From positions 682,001-746,000 of the forward strand of contig NZ_CP158480.1 in the NCBI RefSeq assembly GCF_050920755.1: a DNA stretch of 64,000 nucleotides, in the 5' to 3' direction. Below the pieces are notes generated by a model. It saw nothing but the letters and a program-made list of their open reading frames with translations. It was not told where the DNA came from and ran no database searches. This document shows, one piece after another, positions 1 to 8,541 of the stretch. The DNA comes from Oligella sp050920755 (GTDB lineage: Bacteria > Pseudomonadota > Gammaproteobacteria > Burkholderiales > Burkholderiaceae_B). The position numbers and the translations under genes were made by a program. Every line of letters begins with the position of its first letter. Position 1 is the first letter of the stretch.

Positions 1-1
1 A

Positions 2-358
2 TACACTCAAGCTTGGAATGATCATGATATCGATACCATTATGAGCATGATGGCGGAGGGTTGTGTTTTTTACACCATTGCAGGACCCACGGCGATGGGA
101 ACTGAACATCGTGGGACTGAACAAGTACGCGCTGCTTTTGAATCAGCGTGGAAAAATTTTCCGGATGCAGCATGGTTAGATGGTCAGTTTTATCTACTTG
201 ATGAAAATAAAGCAATGTCTACAAGTCGATTTAAAGGAACTGATTTAAATGGCGCCAAACATGACGCTCAAATGGTCGATTTGTTTGAATTTGACGGCGA
301 TAAAATTAAGGTCAAAAACGCGTTCCGTAAAAATCGTCCACCAATCAGCGGAGAGTAA
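2..358 (+). CDS. SnoaL-like / NTF2-fold protein, 5' end outside window
   Basis: The frame is open from the first bases of the window, so the gene starts upstream and only its last 118 codons are seen. The internal ATG at 41 is not the start, because the in-frame residues before it (YTQAWNDHDIDTI) belong to the usual first helix of this fold. The visible part has the mixed alpha/beta pattern of small SnoaL/NTF2-like proteins, with AWNDHD, an aromatic-rich centre and a closing VDLFEFDGDKI strand. Such proteins are small cytoplasmic enzymes or ligand-binding partners with very varied substrates, so no reaction can be assigned. It ends 3 bases before the FAD oxidoreductase and is probably co-transcribed with it and the TRAP genes, which suggests a role in handling the same substrate. 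Family call is fairly secure and function is unknown. Confidence 0.7.
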   Translation, partial: YTQAWNDHDIDTIMSMMAEGCVFYTIAGPTAMGTEHRGTEQVRAAFESAWKNFPDAAWLDGQFYLLDENKAMSTSRFKGTDLNGAKHDAQMVDLFEFDGDKIKVKNAFRKNRPPISGE

Positions 359-361
359 ATT

Positions 362-1798
362 ATGGTCATGGAGATAAATGAGGTGACCACTACCGAGAGC
401 GCAACCCAGGCGCGGGTACCCTATGATCCTAGTTATGACCCTTTGATGGACAAGACGCCTGGACTAGGCCGAGACTATGCGCCTACTTACTGGATTGGTA
501 CAGCGGGTGAGCCACCGGCAGATGATGGTCCGGTGACTCAAGCGATGGAAGTGGATGTGGCTATTATCGGCGCCGGCTTTACAGGGCTGACAGCAGCCAT
601 CTTTCTAGCCCAAGAGTATGGCATCAAAGCAACAGTTTTAGAGGCCAATCGTACAGCTTGGGGATGTAGTACACGCAATGGTGGTCAAGCGCAATGTGCG
701 TCCGGACGTTTAAAGCGTTCTCAGTGGATTCAACGTTGGGGTTTAGAAACGGCAAAAAAAATGCATCAGGAATGCGTTGATGGCATGGAGACTTTTAAGG
801 AGTTAATCAAAGATATTGATTGCGATCCTCAGCCAGGTGGTCACCTGTATATCGCACACCGAGAAAGAATTATGCCGGTTCTAAGACAGGAGGCAGAGTT
901 GTTGCGTAATACTTTCGGCTATAACGCGCAAATTATAGATGCCGCCACATTGCGCAATGAGTATGTCAATGACCACGAGGCTTGCGGTGCTATGCACGAA
1001 CCTGAAGGGATCGGTATTCATGCAGGTAAACTCGCTTTTGGCTATGTGAAAAAGGCACGAGCCTTAGGTGTAAAAGTTCACCCCTCCAGCCCGGTACAGT
1101 CCTGGGAAACCCGTGATGGTTATCACTATTTGCAAACGCCTGGTGGCGTAGTTAAAGCAAAAGCCGTTGGGGTGGCTACAGGTGGCTATACCAACAACAG
1201 TTTACACAAGGAGTTTAAAAATCGTTTATTGCCAATTTTATCCAACTCCGTTGTGACTCGCCCCTTAACAGCTGATGAAATTGAAGCGTGCCGTTTTTAT
1301 ACGCATCAAGTTTTGACTGATACACGAGTGCTTCGTCACTACTATCGATTGTTACCAGATAATCGATTGCAAATTGGGAGCCGTAGCGCAATTACAGGTC
1401 GTGTAGCGCCTGAGCAAAAGTATGAAGACTTGCTTAGAGCTTCAATTAAACGTAAATTCCCCGAATTAGGAGATATTCCATTGGAATACTCATGGTGGGG
1501 TTGGGTTGATGTTAGTCATGATATGATGCCGCGCATTACACAGCCGGATCCAAAGCAGAGTATTTATTATGCCTTAGGATATGGCGGCAACGGGGTTATG
1601 TATTCAGCACAAGCTGGTAAGCGTTTAGCTCAGTGGATCGCTGGTCATGGAGAAGAGTTGGACCTGCCTATTTTCAATAGTCGACTGCCTTTTCCTAACT
1701 TATTTGAAAAAGTGGAGTCTGAGACTTTTGCACCATTCCGCCGCCTTGGTCAACGCTTTCTTTATCGTTGGTATCACCTTAAAGACGAGGTGTTGTAG
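362..1798 (+). CDS. FAD-dependent amine/amino-acid oxidoreductase (PuuB/DadA-like)
   Basis: This is a 478-residue flavoprotein of the D-amino-acid-oxidase superfamily. A Rossmann FAD-binding motif GAGFTG lies at residues 70-75, followed by the acidic end of the second strand (VLEAN) and the segment CSTRNGGQ, which resembles the RNGGQ segment of gamma-glutamylputrescine oxidase relatives. Near the C-terminus GYGGNGVMYS is the second FAD contact of this family. The start at 362 has a GGAGAG about 7 bases upstream that overlaps the end of the preceding gene; an ATG two codons later is possible. There is no signal peptide, so the enzyme is cytoplasmic. Being sandwiched between a SnoaL-like protein and a TRAP transporter suggests it oxidises the imported compound, perhaps an amine or N-substituted amino acid. 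The substrate cannot be read from sequence. Confidence 0.85.
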   Translation: MVMEINEVTTTESATQARVPYDPSYDPLMDKTPGLGRDYAPTYWIGTAGEPPADDGPVTQAMEVDVAIIGAGFTGLTAAIFLAQEYGIKATVLEANRTAWGCSTRNGGQAQCASGRLKRSQWIQRWGLETAKKMHQECVDGMETFKELIKDIDCDPQPGGHLYIAHRERIMPVLRQEAELLRNTFGYNAQIIDAATLRNEYVNDHEACGAMHEPEGIGIHAGKLAFGYVKKARALGVKVHPSSPVQSWETRDGYHYLQTPGGVVKAKAVGVATGGYTNNSLHKEFKNRLLPILSNSVVTRPLTADEIEACRFYTHQVLTDTRVLRHYYRLLPDNRLQIGSRSAITGRVAPEQKYEDLLRASIKRKFPELGDIPLEYSWWGWVDVSHDMMPRITQPDPKQSIYYALGYGGNGVMYSAQAGKRLAQWIAGHGEELDLPIFNSRLPFPNLFEKVESETFAPFRRLGQRFLYRWYHLKDEVL

Positions 1799-1870
1799 TC
1801 AGTAGGCGGTGCAGTTTAAATAAATAATAACTATAGTTACTTAACATAGTACATAGTACGGAGACAGAAA

Positions 1871-2866
1871 ATGAAACTTAATAAACTATTCAAAAAAACC
1901 GTAGTCGGGGCTTTTGGTTTTTTTATAGCAACTGCGGTAAGCGCAGCGACATTTAAAGTTGCGATCGGTGATGCGGCTGGCGGTACCCAACACGAATTGG
2001 GTAAGGCATTTGCGGCTAGCCTTAAAGAAAAAACTGATGGCAAATATACCGCAGACCTATTTCCTAATAGCCAACTAGGTGACGAGCAGGACACAGTAAA
2101 TGATGCGGCCATGGGTTTACTTGATTTCTCGATTTTGGCCATCAATAATGTCACGCCATTTTCGCCCTCCGTTGCCATTTTAACGTTGCCATATGTGATT
2201 CAAAGTTTGGAAGAAGCTAAGCAATTAACACAAGGGGATGTTGGTAAAGAATTGACGGAAAATACTATCCGTGATGCGGGTGTGCGCATTATCGGTTGGT
2301 CTTATTCCGGCTTTCGTGTGTTAACAAACTCGAAGCGCCCGGTTAAAACACTAGATGATCTAAAGGGCATGGTTATCCGAGTTCCTAAAAATGAATTAAT
2401 GATTGCAACCTACAAGTCTTGGGGAATTAATCCCAGCCCCTTAGCTTGGAATGAGACCTTTACAGCATTGCAACAGCGTGTAGTGGATGGTCAGGATAAT
2501 CCGTATATCACCGTGGCCGCAATGAAGTTTGATGAAGTCCAAAAGTACATCACCAATATTCGTTATTTATTTTCCTTAGAGCCCTTAATTGTGAGCGAAC
2601 AAGTGTTCCAGTCACAATCGCCGGAAATTCAGCAAGCGATTTTAGATGCCGGTATGGCAGCTACTGAGCATAGTTATCAGTACTTACAGGAAACCGAGCA
2701 AAAAAACAAAGAGGAGTTGGTAGCCAAGGGAATGGAAATCAGCGATCCTGCTAATGATGAAAAAGAGTGGATTGAGGCAGCAACAACTCAAGTTTGGCCG
2801 AAATTCTACGACCAAGTAGGTGGTAAAGAGCGTTTAGATGAAATTCTGAAATCTTTAGGCCGTTAA
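1871..2866 (+). CDS. dctP: TRAP transporter substrate-binding protein DctP
   Basis: This is a 331-residue periplasmic solute receptor of the DctP family. A signal peptide covers about residues 1-25 and ends VSA before ATFKV. The mature part shows the family hallmarks: LFPNSQLGDEQD, the IRVP segment carrying the arginine that in characterised DctP proteins salt-bridges a substrate carboxylate, and ALQQRVVDGQDNP (consensus ALQ-VVDGQ-NP). GGAG lies about 8 bases before the ATG. It delivers ligand to the DctQM membrane pair encoded next. Conservation of the IRVP arginine implies an organic acid ligand, but the identity is open. A stem-loop follows the gene, as is common after highly expressed binding-protein genes. 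Confidence 0.93.
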   Translation: MKLNKLFKKTVVGAFGFFIATAVSAATFKVAIGDAAGGTQHELGKAFAASLKEKTDGKYTADLFPNSQLGDEQDTVNDAAMGLLDFSILAINNVTPFSPSVAILTLPYVIQSLEEAKQLTQGDVGKELTENTIRDAGVRIIGWSYSGFRVLTNSKRPVKTLDDLKGMVIRVPKNELMIATYKSWGINPSPLAWNETFTALQQRVVDGQDNPYITVAAMKFDEVQKYITNIRYLFSLEPLIVSEQVFQSQSPEIQQAILDAGMAATEHSYQYLQETEQKNKEELVAKGMEISDPANDEKEWIEAATTQVWPKFYDQVGGKERLDEILKSLGR

Positions 2867-2891
2867 TTAAATCAGCTAATTTATCGATAAA

Positions 2892-2929
2892 GCTGTCCGA
2901 CGATATCGGGATGATTTTGATCGGACAGC
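2892..2929 (+). other. Stem-loop between dctP and dctQ
   Basis: A perfect 9-bp inverted repeat (GCTGTCCGA / TCGGACAGC) encloses a 20-base loop and has no T-run after it. It is therefore unlikely to be a strong intrinsic terminator. In binding-protein-dependent operons such hairpins often protect the upstream message from 3' decay, giving more receptor than membrane subunits. That role is inferred here from position only. Confidence 0.45.
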
Positions 2930-2987
2930 GGTCGCTCCAAATAAAGGCAACTGATTATCAGCTTAGCTATTTTAGTCGGAGATTTTA

Positions 2988-3548
2988 ATGAGTTTCAAAA
3001 AGTCCATTTTGCATCTTGTTAATCACATTGAAGAGTATGTTTGCGGACTGCTTCTCGCAACTTTTGTATTGATCCTCTTTGCGCAAATTCTCATGCGCTT
3101 TTTCTTCTCCTATTCTATTCCTTGGGCTGAAGAAGTTTCAACCTATATGTTTGTCTGGTTTGCTTATTTAGGTGCCGTAGTTGCCGCCAAAATGTCGGCG
3201 CATAACCGTGTCACCGTACAATTTAAACTTTTTCCGCCTATCGTAAAAAAAGTGGTGGAAACTTTTGCCGATTTATTATGGGTAGGTTTTAATATTTACT
3301 TTACCTATTTAAGTTATGACTTCGTGTTCAATCGTATGAATATGTTCTGGAAGTCACAAACCACCGGTATCCCGATGAAGTATTTCTTTATGGTGTTACC
3401 GCTGGCTTTTGCTTTAATGTCCATCCGTATTTTGTGGAATAACTACCTGACTTGGTTTAAGCATGTTGAAATTATTGATCCTGAAGCGCAGGAGCTTGCA
3501 AAAATTCAAGAAGAAGCGTCTAAAAACCAAATAGTGAAAGGAGTATAA
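2988..3548 (+). CDS. dctQ: TRAP transporter small membrane subunit DctQ
   Basis: This is a 186-residue inner-membrane protein with four predicted membrane helices, beginning around residues 13-33, 47-68, 88-108 and 129-148. The helix-2 region carries the family motif PWAEEVSTYMFVWFAYLGA. DctQ is the small integral subunit that partners DctM in binding-protein-dependent, sodium-coupled import. A GGAG-type ribosome site precedes the ATG. The dctM ribosome site overlaps the 3' end of this gene, and the two genes are separated by only 2 bases, so they are very likely translated together. Confidence 0.92.
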   Translation: MSFKKSILHLVNHIEEYVCGLLLATFVLILFAQILMRFFFSYSIPWAEEVSTYMFVWFAYLGAVVAAKMSAHNRVTVQFKLFPPIVKKVVETFADLLWVGFNIYFTYLSYDFVFNRMNMFWKSQTTGIPMKYFFMVLPLAFALMSIRILWNNYLTWFKHVEIIDPEAQELAKIQEEASKNQIVKGV

Positions 3549-3550
3549 CG

Positions 3551-4891
3551 ATGGAACAACAAATTGTTTTCTTGCTATTTGGTGGCTTTATCTTTTTATT
3601 ATTGATAGGTGCACCGATTACTGTTTCCTTAGCCGGCGCGGCGATGATTGCGTACTTGGTTCTGGACAAAAATCCTATCTCATTTGTACAAATCGCTTTC
3701 ACTTCCGTTGGTAACTTTCCCTTAATGGCTTTGCCGGCCTTTATATTGGCCGGAGCACTTATGGAAGCTGCCGGGATTTCAAGGCGTTTGGTCGATATTG
3801 CAGAAAGTCTTGCGGGTCCAATTACGGGTGGTTTGGGTCTTGCTACCGTATTAGCATGTTTGTTTTTTGGGGCAATTTCCGGTTCCGGTCCTGCGACAAC
3901 GGCAGCAGTGGGGATGTTGATGATTCCCGCCATGACTAAACGTAATTATGATTTAAGCTATGCCTCGGCGATTACCGCATCATCAGGTGGTTTGGGTATT
4001 ATTATTCCTCCGTCTATTCCAATGGTGATTTTTGGTATTTCTGCACTCGGGTTAAGACCACCTGCGGAAGCAGTGGCGCTACATGGCGAGTTTTCCAGCG
4101 TATCTATCTCAAAGCTGTTTATAGCCGGTGTGATTCCAGGCATCATTATGGCTTCAAGCATTATGGTGATGAATTATCTTATTTCACGTAAACATGGCTA
4201 TAAGGGTATGGATAGCGGTTGGGATGCTGCCGGTTTAAGACGTTCGCTTGTGAAAGGGGTTTGGTCTTTATTAGCTCCGATTTTTATCTTGGGCGGTATT
4301 TATGCCGGTTTTTTCACACCGACGGAATCAGCGGTTGTTGCGATTTTCTACACATTATTCGTTGGTGTTTTTATCCACCGTGAAATAACTTTCAAAAAAG
4401 TCTTTAACTCCTTGCGTACGACAACTTGGATTACCGGTCGTGTTTTGTTGATTTTATTTGCTGCTACCGTTTTCGGTCGTTTGTTAGTGGAGCAGAAAAT
4501 TCCGGCTCATATCGCAGAGACGTTAATTAATATGACAGACAATATGTATATTATCTGGACACTATTAATTCTGTTCCTGCTTTTTGTCGGAATGTTTATG
4601 GAAACCTTAGCAGCGATTATGATTCTGGTGCCAGTTTTGTTACCAGTGACTTATATGTTGGGTGCGGATCCGACGCACGTGGGGATCGTGGTTATCTGCG
4701 CCTTGTCGGTGGGCTTTATCACACCGCCTTTAGGTGAGAATATCTTCGTAGCTTCGGGGATTGGTGGTGCATCTGTCGAATCAATTGTGGTAAAGGTCCT
4801 GCCTTTTATTCTGGTCCTAACTATTGCAATCTTTACTATTGCTTTCGTTCCTGGGTTGTCTTTGTGGTTACCGAATTTGATGGGGTACTAA
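3551..4891 (+). CDS. dctM: TRAP transporter large permease DctM
   Basis: This is a 446-residue, highly hydrophobic permease of the DctM family, the translocating subunit of the TRAP transporter. Family features include the early LLIGAPITVSLAGAA helix, FFGAISGSGPATTAAVG (glycine-rich substrate/sodium region), GIIIPPSIPMVIFG, and the C-terminal counterpart GFITPPLGENIFVASG. The inverted-repeat fold of this family is seen in the two PP-containing segments. AAGGAG lies 8-13 bases upstream of the ATG, within the end of dctQ. The next gene begins 1 base after its stop, so the exported Cache protein is part of the same transcript. Confidence 0.94.
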   Translation: MEQQIVFLLFGGFIFLLLIGAPITVSLAGAAMIAYLVLDKNPISFVQIAFTSVGNFPLMALPAFILAGALMEAAGISRRLVDIAESLAGPITGGLGLATVLACLFFGAISGSGPATTAAVGMLMIPAMTKRNYDLSYASAITASSGGLGIIIPPSIPMVIFGISALGLRPPAEAVALHGEFSSVSISKLFIAGVIPGIIMASSIMVMNYLISRKHGYKGMDSGWDAAGLRRSLVKGVWSLLAPIFILGGIYAGFFTPTESAVVAIFYTLFVGVFIHREITFKKVFNSLRTTTWITGRVLLILFAATVFGRLLVEQKIPAHIAETLINMTDNMYIIWTLLILFLLFVGMFMETLAAIMILVPVLLPVTYMLGADPTHVGIVVICALSVGFITPPLGENIFVASGIGGASVESIVVKVLPFILVLTIAIFTIAFVPGLSLWLPNLMGY

Positions 4892-4892
4892 T

Positions 4893-5792
4893 ATGACTAA
4901 GTTTACAAAAAGAGGCGCTCTTGTCGGTGCTCTTGTATGTGCTTTTTCGGCTGTGGCTACAGCTCAAAATCAGTCTCCTTCAGCAGAAAGCGACACTGTT
5001 GAGATTATTAAAGCAAATGAAATCACTCGGGAGCGAGCGGAACGTTTGCTGACTAAGGCTGTAGAGCATATCCAAGACAAGGGTTTGAGCGGAGTCAATG
5101 ACTTTAATAATAAGGAGAGTTTTACTGATAAAGATCTTTATGTTTTCAGTCTAAGCACAGAAGGGGTGTTACTGGCCAGCGGTGGTTGGTCTGCGGGTAT
5201 GGTAGGTGATAATGTACTCAACTATACAGATTCGGCGGGTAGTCTCTTTTTTCAGGATATTGTTGATATAGCAAAGACTGAGGGTGCAGGAGAGGTGGAG
5301 TATCAGTGGTACAGCATGAGTCTGGGTAGGGAAGAGAATAAACTGACCCATTTTAAAGTGGTAGATGATATTATCGTTGCTGTCGGTTATACTCCGGATA
5401 TTTCTACCGATTCGGAAGTAATTAATTTATTAAAGCAGGCAGTGACGGAGTATCGCAAGAACCCGATTGCTGCCATGCGCAAGTTTCGCAATTATCAGAG
5501 TGGTTTTAGAAATCCGGATAAATATATCTTTGTCTTGGACACTAAAAATCGCCAAATCGTTTTTGCTCCTAGTCAACGAGATCTAGATGATACCCCTTTA
5601 GATAAAGTGCTTGACGTTCAAGGCAAAGCTTTTTTAACAAAAATTGCCGATACCGCAAAATCTGATGAAATTCTGAGTGAAGAATATTGGTGGTTTAGTT
5701 CTAGGACTAAACAGGTGGAAAAACGTCACGCTTATTATCAATTAATAGATGATGATGTCATCGCTGTCAGTAGTTTTATAACAAATCAATAA
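4893..5792 (+). CDS. Exported tandem-Cache domain protein of the TRAP operon
   Basis: This 299-residue protein has a signal peptide of about 24 residues (ending VATA) and no further membrane segment, so it should be free in the periplasm. The mature protein consists of two similar halves. Residues about 45-165 and 175-298 each start with a long amphipathic helix (ERAERLLTKAVEHI; SEVINLLKQAVTEY). Each half continues with a YVF(S/V)L strand and a YWW/YQWY-containing hairpin, then ends with a DDxIVAV-type strand. This is the pattern of small Cache (sCache_2) ligand-binding domains. Cache domains usually sit in front of kinases or chemoreceptors, but here no signalling domain exists. Its position one base after dctM suggests a ligand-binding accessory for the TRAP system or an unlinked sensor. 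Function is unproven. Confidence 0.75.
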   Translation: MTKFTKRGALVGALVCAFSAVATAQNQSPSAESDTVEIIKANEITRERAERLLTKAVEHIQDKGLSGVNDFNNKESFTDKDLYVFSLSTEGVLLASGGWSAGMVGDNVLNYTDSAGSLFFQDIVDIAKTEGAGEVEYQWYSMSLGREENKLTHFKVVDDIIVAVGYTPDISTDSEVINLLKQAVTEYRKNPIAAMRKFRNYQSGFRNPDKYIFVLDTKNRQIVFAPSQRDLDDTPLDKVLDVQGKAFLTKIADTAKSDEILSEEYWWFSSRTKQVEKRHAYYQLIDDDVIAVSSFITNQ

Positions 5793-5812
5793 TAGTAGAT
5801 CGTTTGCGATTA

Positions 5813-5848
5813 GCCCGATGTTATGCTGTTTAATGATGTCGGGTTTTT
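5813..5848 (+). terminator. Probable intrinsic terminator after the TRAP operon
   Basis: A short GC-rich stem (CCCGAT / GTCGGG, with one G-T pair) is followed by TTTTT. It lies 21 bases past the Cache gene stop and before the convergent xerC gene. Confidence 0.6.
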
Positions 5849-5870
5849 AAAGCTATCACCCCTTATGGGC

Positions 5871-6845
5871 TTAATTCCTTTCCTTTTGATCCTTTCTCTG
5901 CGCCCTTGGGTGCGCAGCATCATAGGCTTTGGCTAAATGCTGATAGTCCAGACGAATGTAGATCTGGGTGGTTGAGATGTTACTATGGCCCAACAGTTCC
6001 TGCACGGCACGTAGGTCTTGAGCCGATTGTAGTAGATGGCTGGCAAAGCTATGGCGCATCATATGGGGATGAATGTTGCTGTCGGCGCCGGTTTTCAGAG
6101 CCATTTCCTTTAATCTGAGCTGTACTGATCGCGGTGTGATACGATGACCTCTGACGCCCAGAAATAAAGCAGCTTTATCGCTGTCATCGGCATTTGCCGC
6201 CAAGCAGTTATCATGTATTGCCAACCAACGACGGATCGCATCGGCCGCTTTTTCACCTAGGGGAACGATGCGGGTTTTATTGCCTTTACCTACCACCTTA
6301 ATTTCTTTTTCATCCAGATCGAGCCAACCAAGTGATTCATAATCCGCTGTTTTTAAATAGTGGCAATCGAGCTGTACTAATTCTGAAAGCCGTAAGCCAC
6401 TACTATAAAGCAATTCAAACATGGCGACATCGCAGACATCCTTAGGCTCAGCGGCATTGCTGAGTTGTTGCGTGCGATCTAAAAAGGCCGTGGTCTGATC
6501 AACCGTCATCGCCTTAGGAAGATGGCGGGGAACTTTAGGTGTTTTAAGATGGCTGGCCGGATTGCTTTTAAGGCCAACCGTTTCACTCAGCCATTGATAA
6601 AAAGAGCGCCACGCCGCAACGATTCTCGCCAGTGAGCGATGGCTGTAGCCCCGAGCATGGAGCCGCGCCACGGCACTACGCAGTAAGTCATAATTGAGAT
6701 CCGGTAGATTTTTCTTGGGAAAGAGCTCAATTAATACGTTTAAATCACGCCGATAGGCGGCCAAGGTGTGCTCTGAGCAGCGACGTTGTTGCTGCATGTA
6801 GTCCAGCCAGCGATTCAGCTGCTCAAAGCTCGGCTTTTGATCCAT
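5871..6845 (-). CDS. xerC: Tyrosine recombinase XerC
   Basis: This is a 324-residue site-specific recombinase that, with XerD, resolves chromosome dimers at dif. The N-terminal SAM-like DNA-binding domain covers about residues 5-90. The catalytic domain holds the full active set: Arg152 (SGLRLSEL), Lys187 (GKGNKTR), His261 and Arg264 (HMMRHSFASH), His287 (LLGHSNIS) and nucleophile Tyr296 (TTQIY). The tail QHLAKAYDAAHPRA is characteristic of XerC rather than of phage or integron integrases. The start chosen is the ATG one base after the msrAB stop; a GTG four codons earlier (6857) overlaps msrAB. The gene follows msrAB directly on the same strand, so it is probably expressed from an upstream promoter. 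It looks intact and chromosomal. Confidence 0.92.
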   Translation of the reverse strand: MDQKPSFEQLNRWLDYMQQQRRCSEHTLAAYRRDLNVLIELFPKKNLPDLNYDLLRSAVARLHARGYSHRSLARIVAAWRSFYQWLSETVGLKSNPASHLKTPKVPRHLPKAMTVDQTTAFLDRTQQLSNAAEPKDVCDVAMFELLYSSGLRLSELVQLDCHYLKTADYESLGWLDLDEKEIKVVGKGNKTRIVPLGEKAADAIRRWLAIHDNCLAANADDSDKAALFLGVRGHRITPRSVQLRLKEMALKTGADSNIHPHMMRHSFASHLLQSAQDLRAVQELLGHSNISTTQIYIRLDYQHLAKAYDAAHPRAQRKDQKERN

Positions 6846-6846
6846 G

Positions 6847-8490
6847 CTATTTATCACTTACCAAAGGCAGTAAATAGCCATAGCCGGCGGCAGCCATTTC
6901 TGCTTTAGGAATAAACTTTAAAGCAGCGCCGTTAATACAATAGCGCAAACCGCCGCGATCACGCGGTCCGTCCGGAAAGACATGGCCTAAATGCGAGTTT
7001 GACACACGGCTGCGGGTCTCAATACGCTGCATATTGTAGGAATTATCCATATGCTCGGTAATTACTTCCGGCACAATGGGTTTAGTAAACGACGGCCAAC
7101 CGCAACCGGAGTCGTATTTATCATCTGAGCTGAAAAGCGGTTCACCGCTGACAATATCCACGTAAATACCCGGTTCAAATAAATGATCATAGGGGTGGGT
7201 AAAGGCACGCTCCGTGGCGTCCTGCCGAGTTACTTGATAGGATAAGGGACTCAGGTTTTTGCGTAGTTCCTCTTCACCTGGAACATGGTAATCCGCCGGG
7301 TTAACCGTGATTGAGCCCTTAGCATCGCTGTTTTGCATGGCTTTGGTTTGGCTGCCGTCTTGAATCTTCAATGGAGCTTTTTCCTCAGGGAGTGGTTTAT
7401 CAACTAAATTCAGATCCACATGGCAATAGCCGTTAGGGTTTTTGGCGAGATAGTCCTGATGATATTCCTCAGCCGCATCAAAAGCCTCTAAAGGCTGATT
7501 TTCGACTACCAGAGGGCGTTGCCATTTGCTTTGTTCACGTGCCAGTGCAGCCGTAATTAAGTCCTTGTCAGCAGGATCGGTGTAGTAAATACCGGTGCGA
7601 TACTGCGTACCGCGGTCATTACCTTGACGATTTAAGCTGGTCGGATCGATGATACGGAAGTAGTGACGTAAAACGGTTTCTAAATCAATGCGTTGTGGAT
7701 CATAGACCACCTTAACCGTTTCGGCGTGACCGGTATTGTTATAAATAACCTGCTCATAAGTGGGATTACGTGTTTTGCCGTTGGCATAGCCTGACACCGC
7801 ATCAACAATCCCGGGGATACGCTCAAAATAAGCCTCTACACCCCAAAAGCAGCCGCCTGCCAGATAAATTTCCTTGGTTTTCATAAGATTTGCCTTGTCC
7901 TTTTGTTGTTGTGCCGTGTCTTTACTCGGTCGATAAAAATTCGGTGCGTTGCGTTTAATCTCGTAGTCTTTATTGGCCACCAGACCGAGTGCCTGCTCCT
8001 TTGTAATATGACCTTTAACCACTCGTTGTAAGCGACCCGCGGCGTCAATTAAGCCCCAGCTGGGATAAGCCGAGATGCCGATTTCGCGTGTTAAGTCACC
8101 ACCATCATTAACAATTACCGGTAAATTGTCATAATTAACCCCGCTATACCATTGTCTAAAAGCCTTGGGATCTTGCTCATTTAAATAACCGGGTGAGGCT
8201 AGGCTGATAATATTAACCCCGGCAAAGTCGGGATCCATGCGCCAATCACGTGTTTCTTCAAGCGTAGCCAAACACAGCGGGCACCAACTGGCCCAAAACT
8301 TCACTAAGGTAGGACGACCCTTTTGTAGGTAGTCAGAGGCCGCTTTGCCCTGAAAGTCTTTGAGCTTGGCGATGCGTTGACCCACGTGTTCCTTGCCGCC
8401 CGAGCCAATGCTGAAGCTGTGCGCTGAGAAACTGACGACGCTAAGCATCAGAAATAATAGTGTGGTAATAAATCGATAGAGTTTTTGCAT
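6847..8490 (-). CDS. msrAB: Secreted thioredoxin-MsrA-MsrB fusion, methionine sulfoxide reductase (PilB-like)
   Basis: This 547-residue three-domain repair enzyme is organised like neisserial PilB. It has a signal peptide at residues about 1-27, then a TlpA-like thioredoxin domain with redox pair Cys70/Cys73 (WCPLC). MsrA follows with catalytic Cys214 in GGCFWG and reduces S-sulfoxides. MsrB has catalytic Cys518 in RYCINGAAL and Cys463 in SGCGWPSF, and reduces R-sulfoxides. The zinc-binding CxxC pairs of many MsrB enzymes are missing at the equivalent place (VSGEPLFSS), as in PilB-type proteins. The start is the ATG at 8490: it has GGAG 7 bases upstream and opens a clean signal peptide. The reading frame remains open 15 codons further without a better start. 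It repairs oxidised methionines of envelope proteins. Neighbours are an LpxL-like gene 51 bases upstream and xerC downstream. Confidence 0.93.
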   Translation of the reverse strand: MQKLYRFITTLLFLMLSVVSFSAHSFSIGSGGKEHVGQRIAKLKDFQGKAASDYLQKGRPTLVKFWASWCPLCLATLEETRDWRMDPDFAGVNIISLASPGYLNEQDPKAFRQWYSGVNYDNLPVIVNDGGDLTREIGISAYPSWGLIDAAGRLQRVVKGHITKEQALGLVANKDYEIKRNAPNFYRPSKDTAQQQKDKANLMKTKEIYLAGGCFWGVEAYFERIPGIVDAVSGYANGKTRNPTYEQVIYNNTGHAETVKVVYDPQRIDLETVLRHYFRIIDPTSLNRQGNDRGTQYRTGIYYTDPADKDLITAALAREQSKWQRPLVVENQPLEAFDAAEEYHQDYLAKNPNGYCHVDLNLVDKPLPEEKAPLKIQDGSQTKAMQNSDAKGSITVNPADYHVPGEEELRKNLSPLSYQVTRQDATERAFTHPYDHLFEPGIYVDIVSGEPLFSSDDKYDSGCGWPSFTKPIVPEVITEHMDNSYNMQRIETRSRVSNSHLGHVFPDGPRDRGGLRYCINGAALKFIPKAEMAAAGYGYLLPLVSDK

Positions 8491-8541
8491 GATAGTTCTC
8501 CAAGTCTGCGCGCCGTCGGAACAACCTGAGTCCAAAAGTAC

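Noticed and set aside
6845..6857. GTG start for xerC at 6857
   Set aside because: It would overlap msrAB by 11 bases and add four residues without family support. The ATG at 6845 directly after the msrAB stop is the better start.
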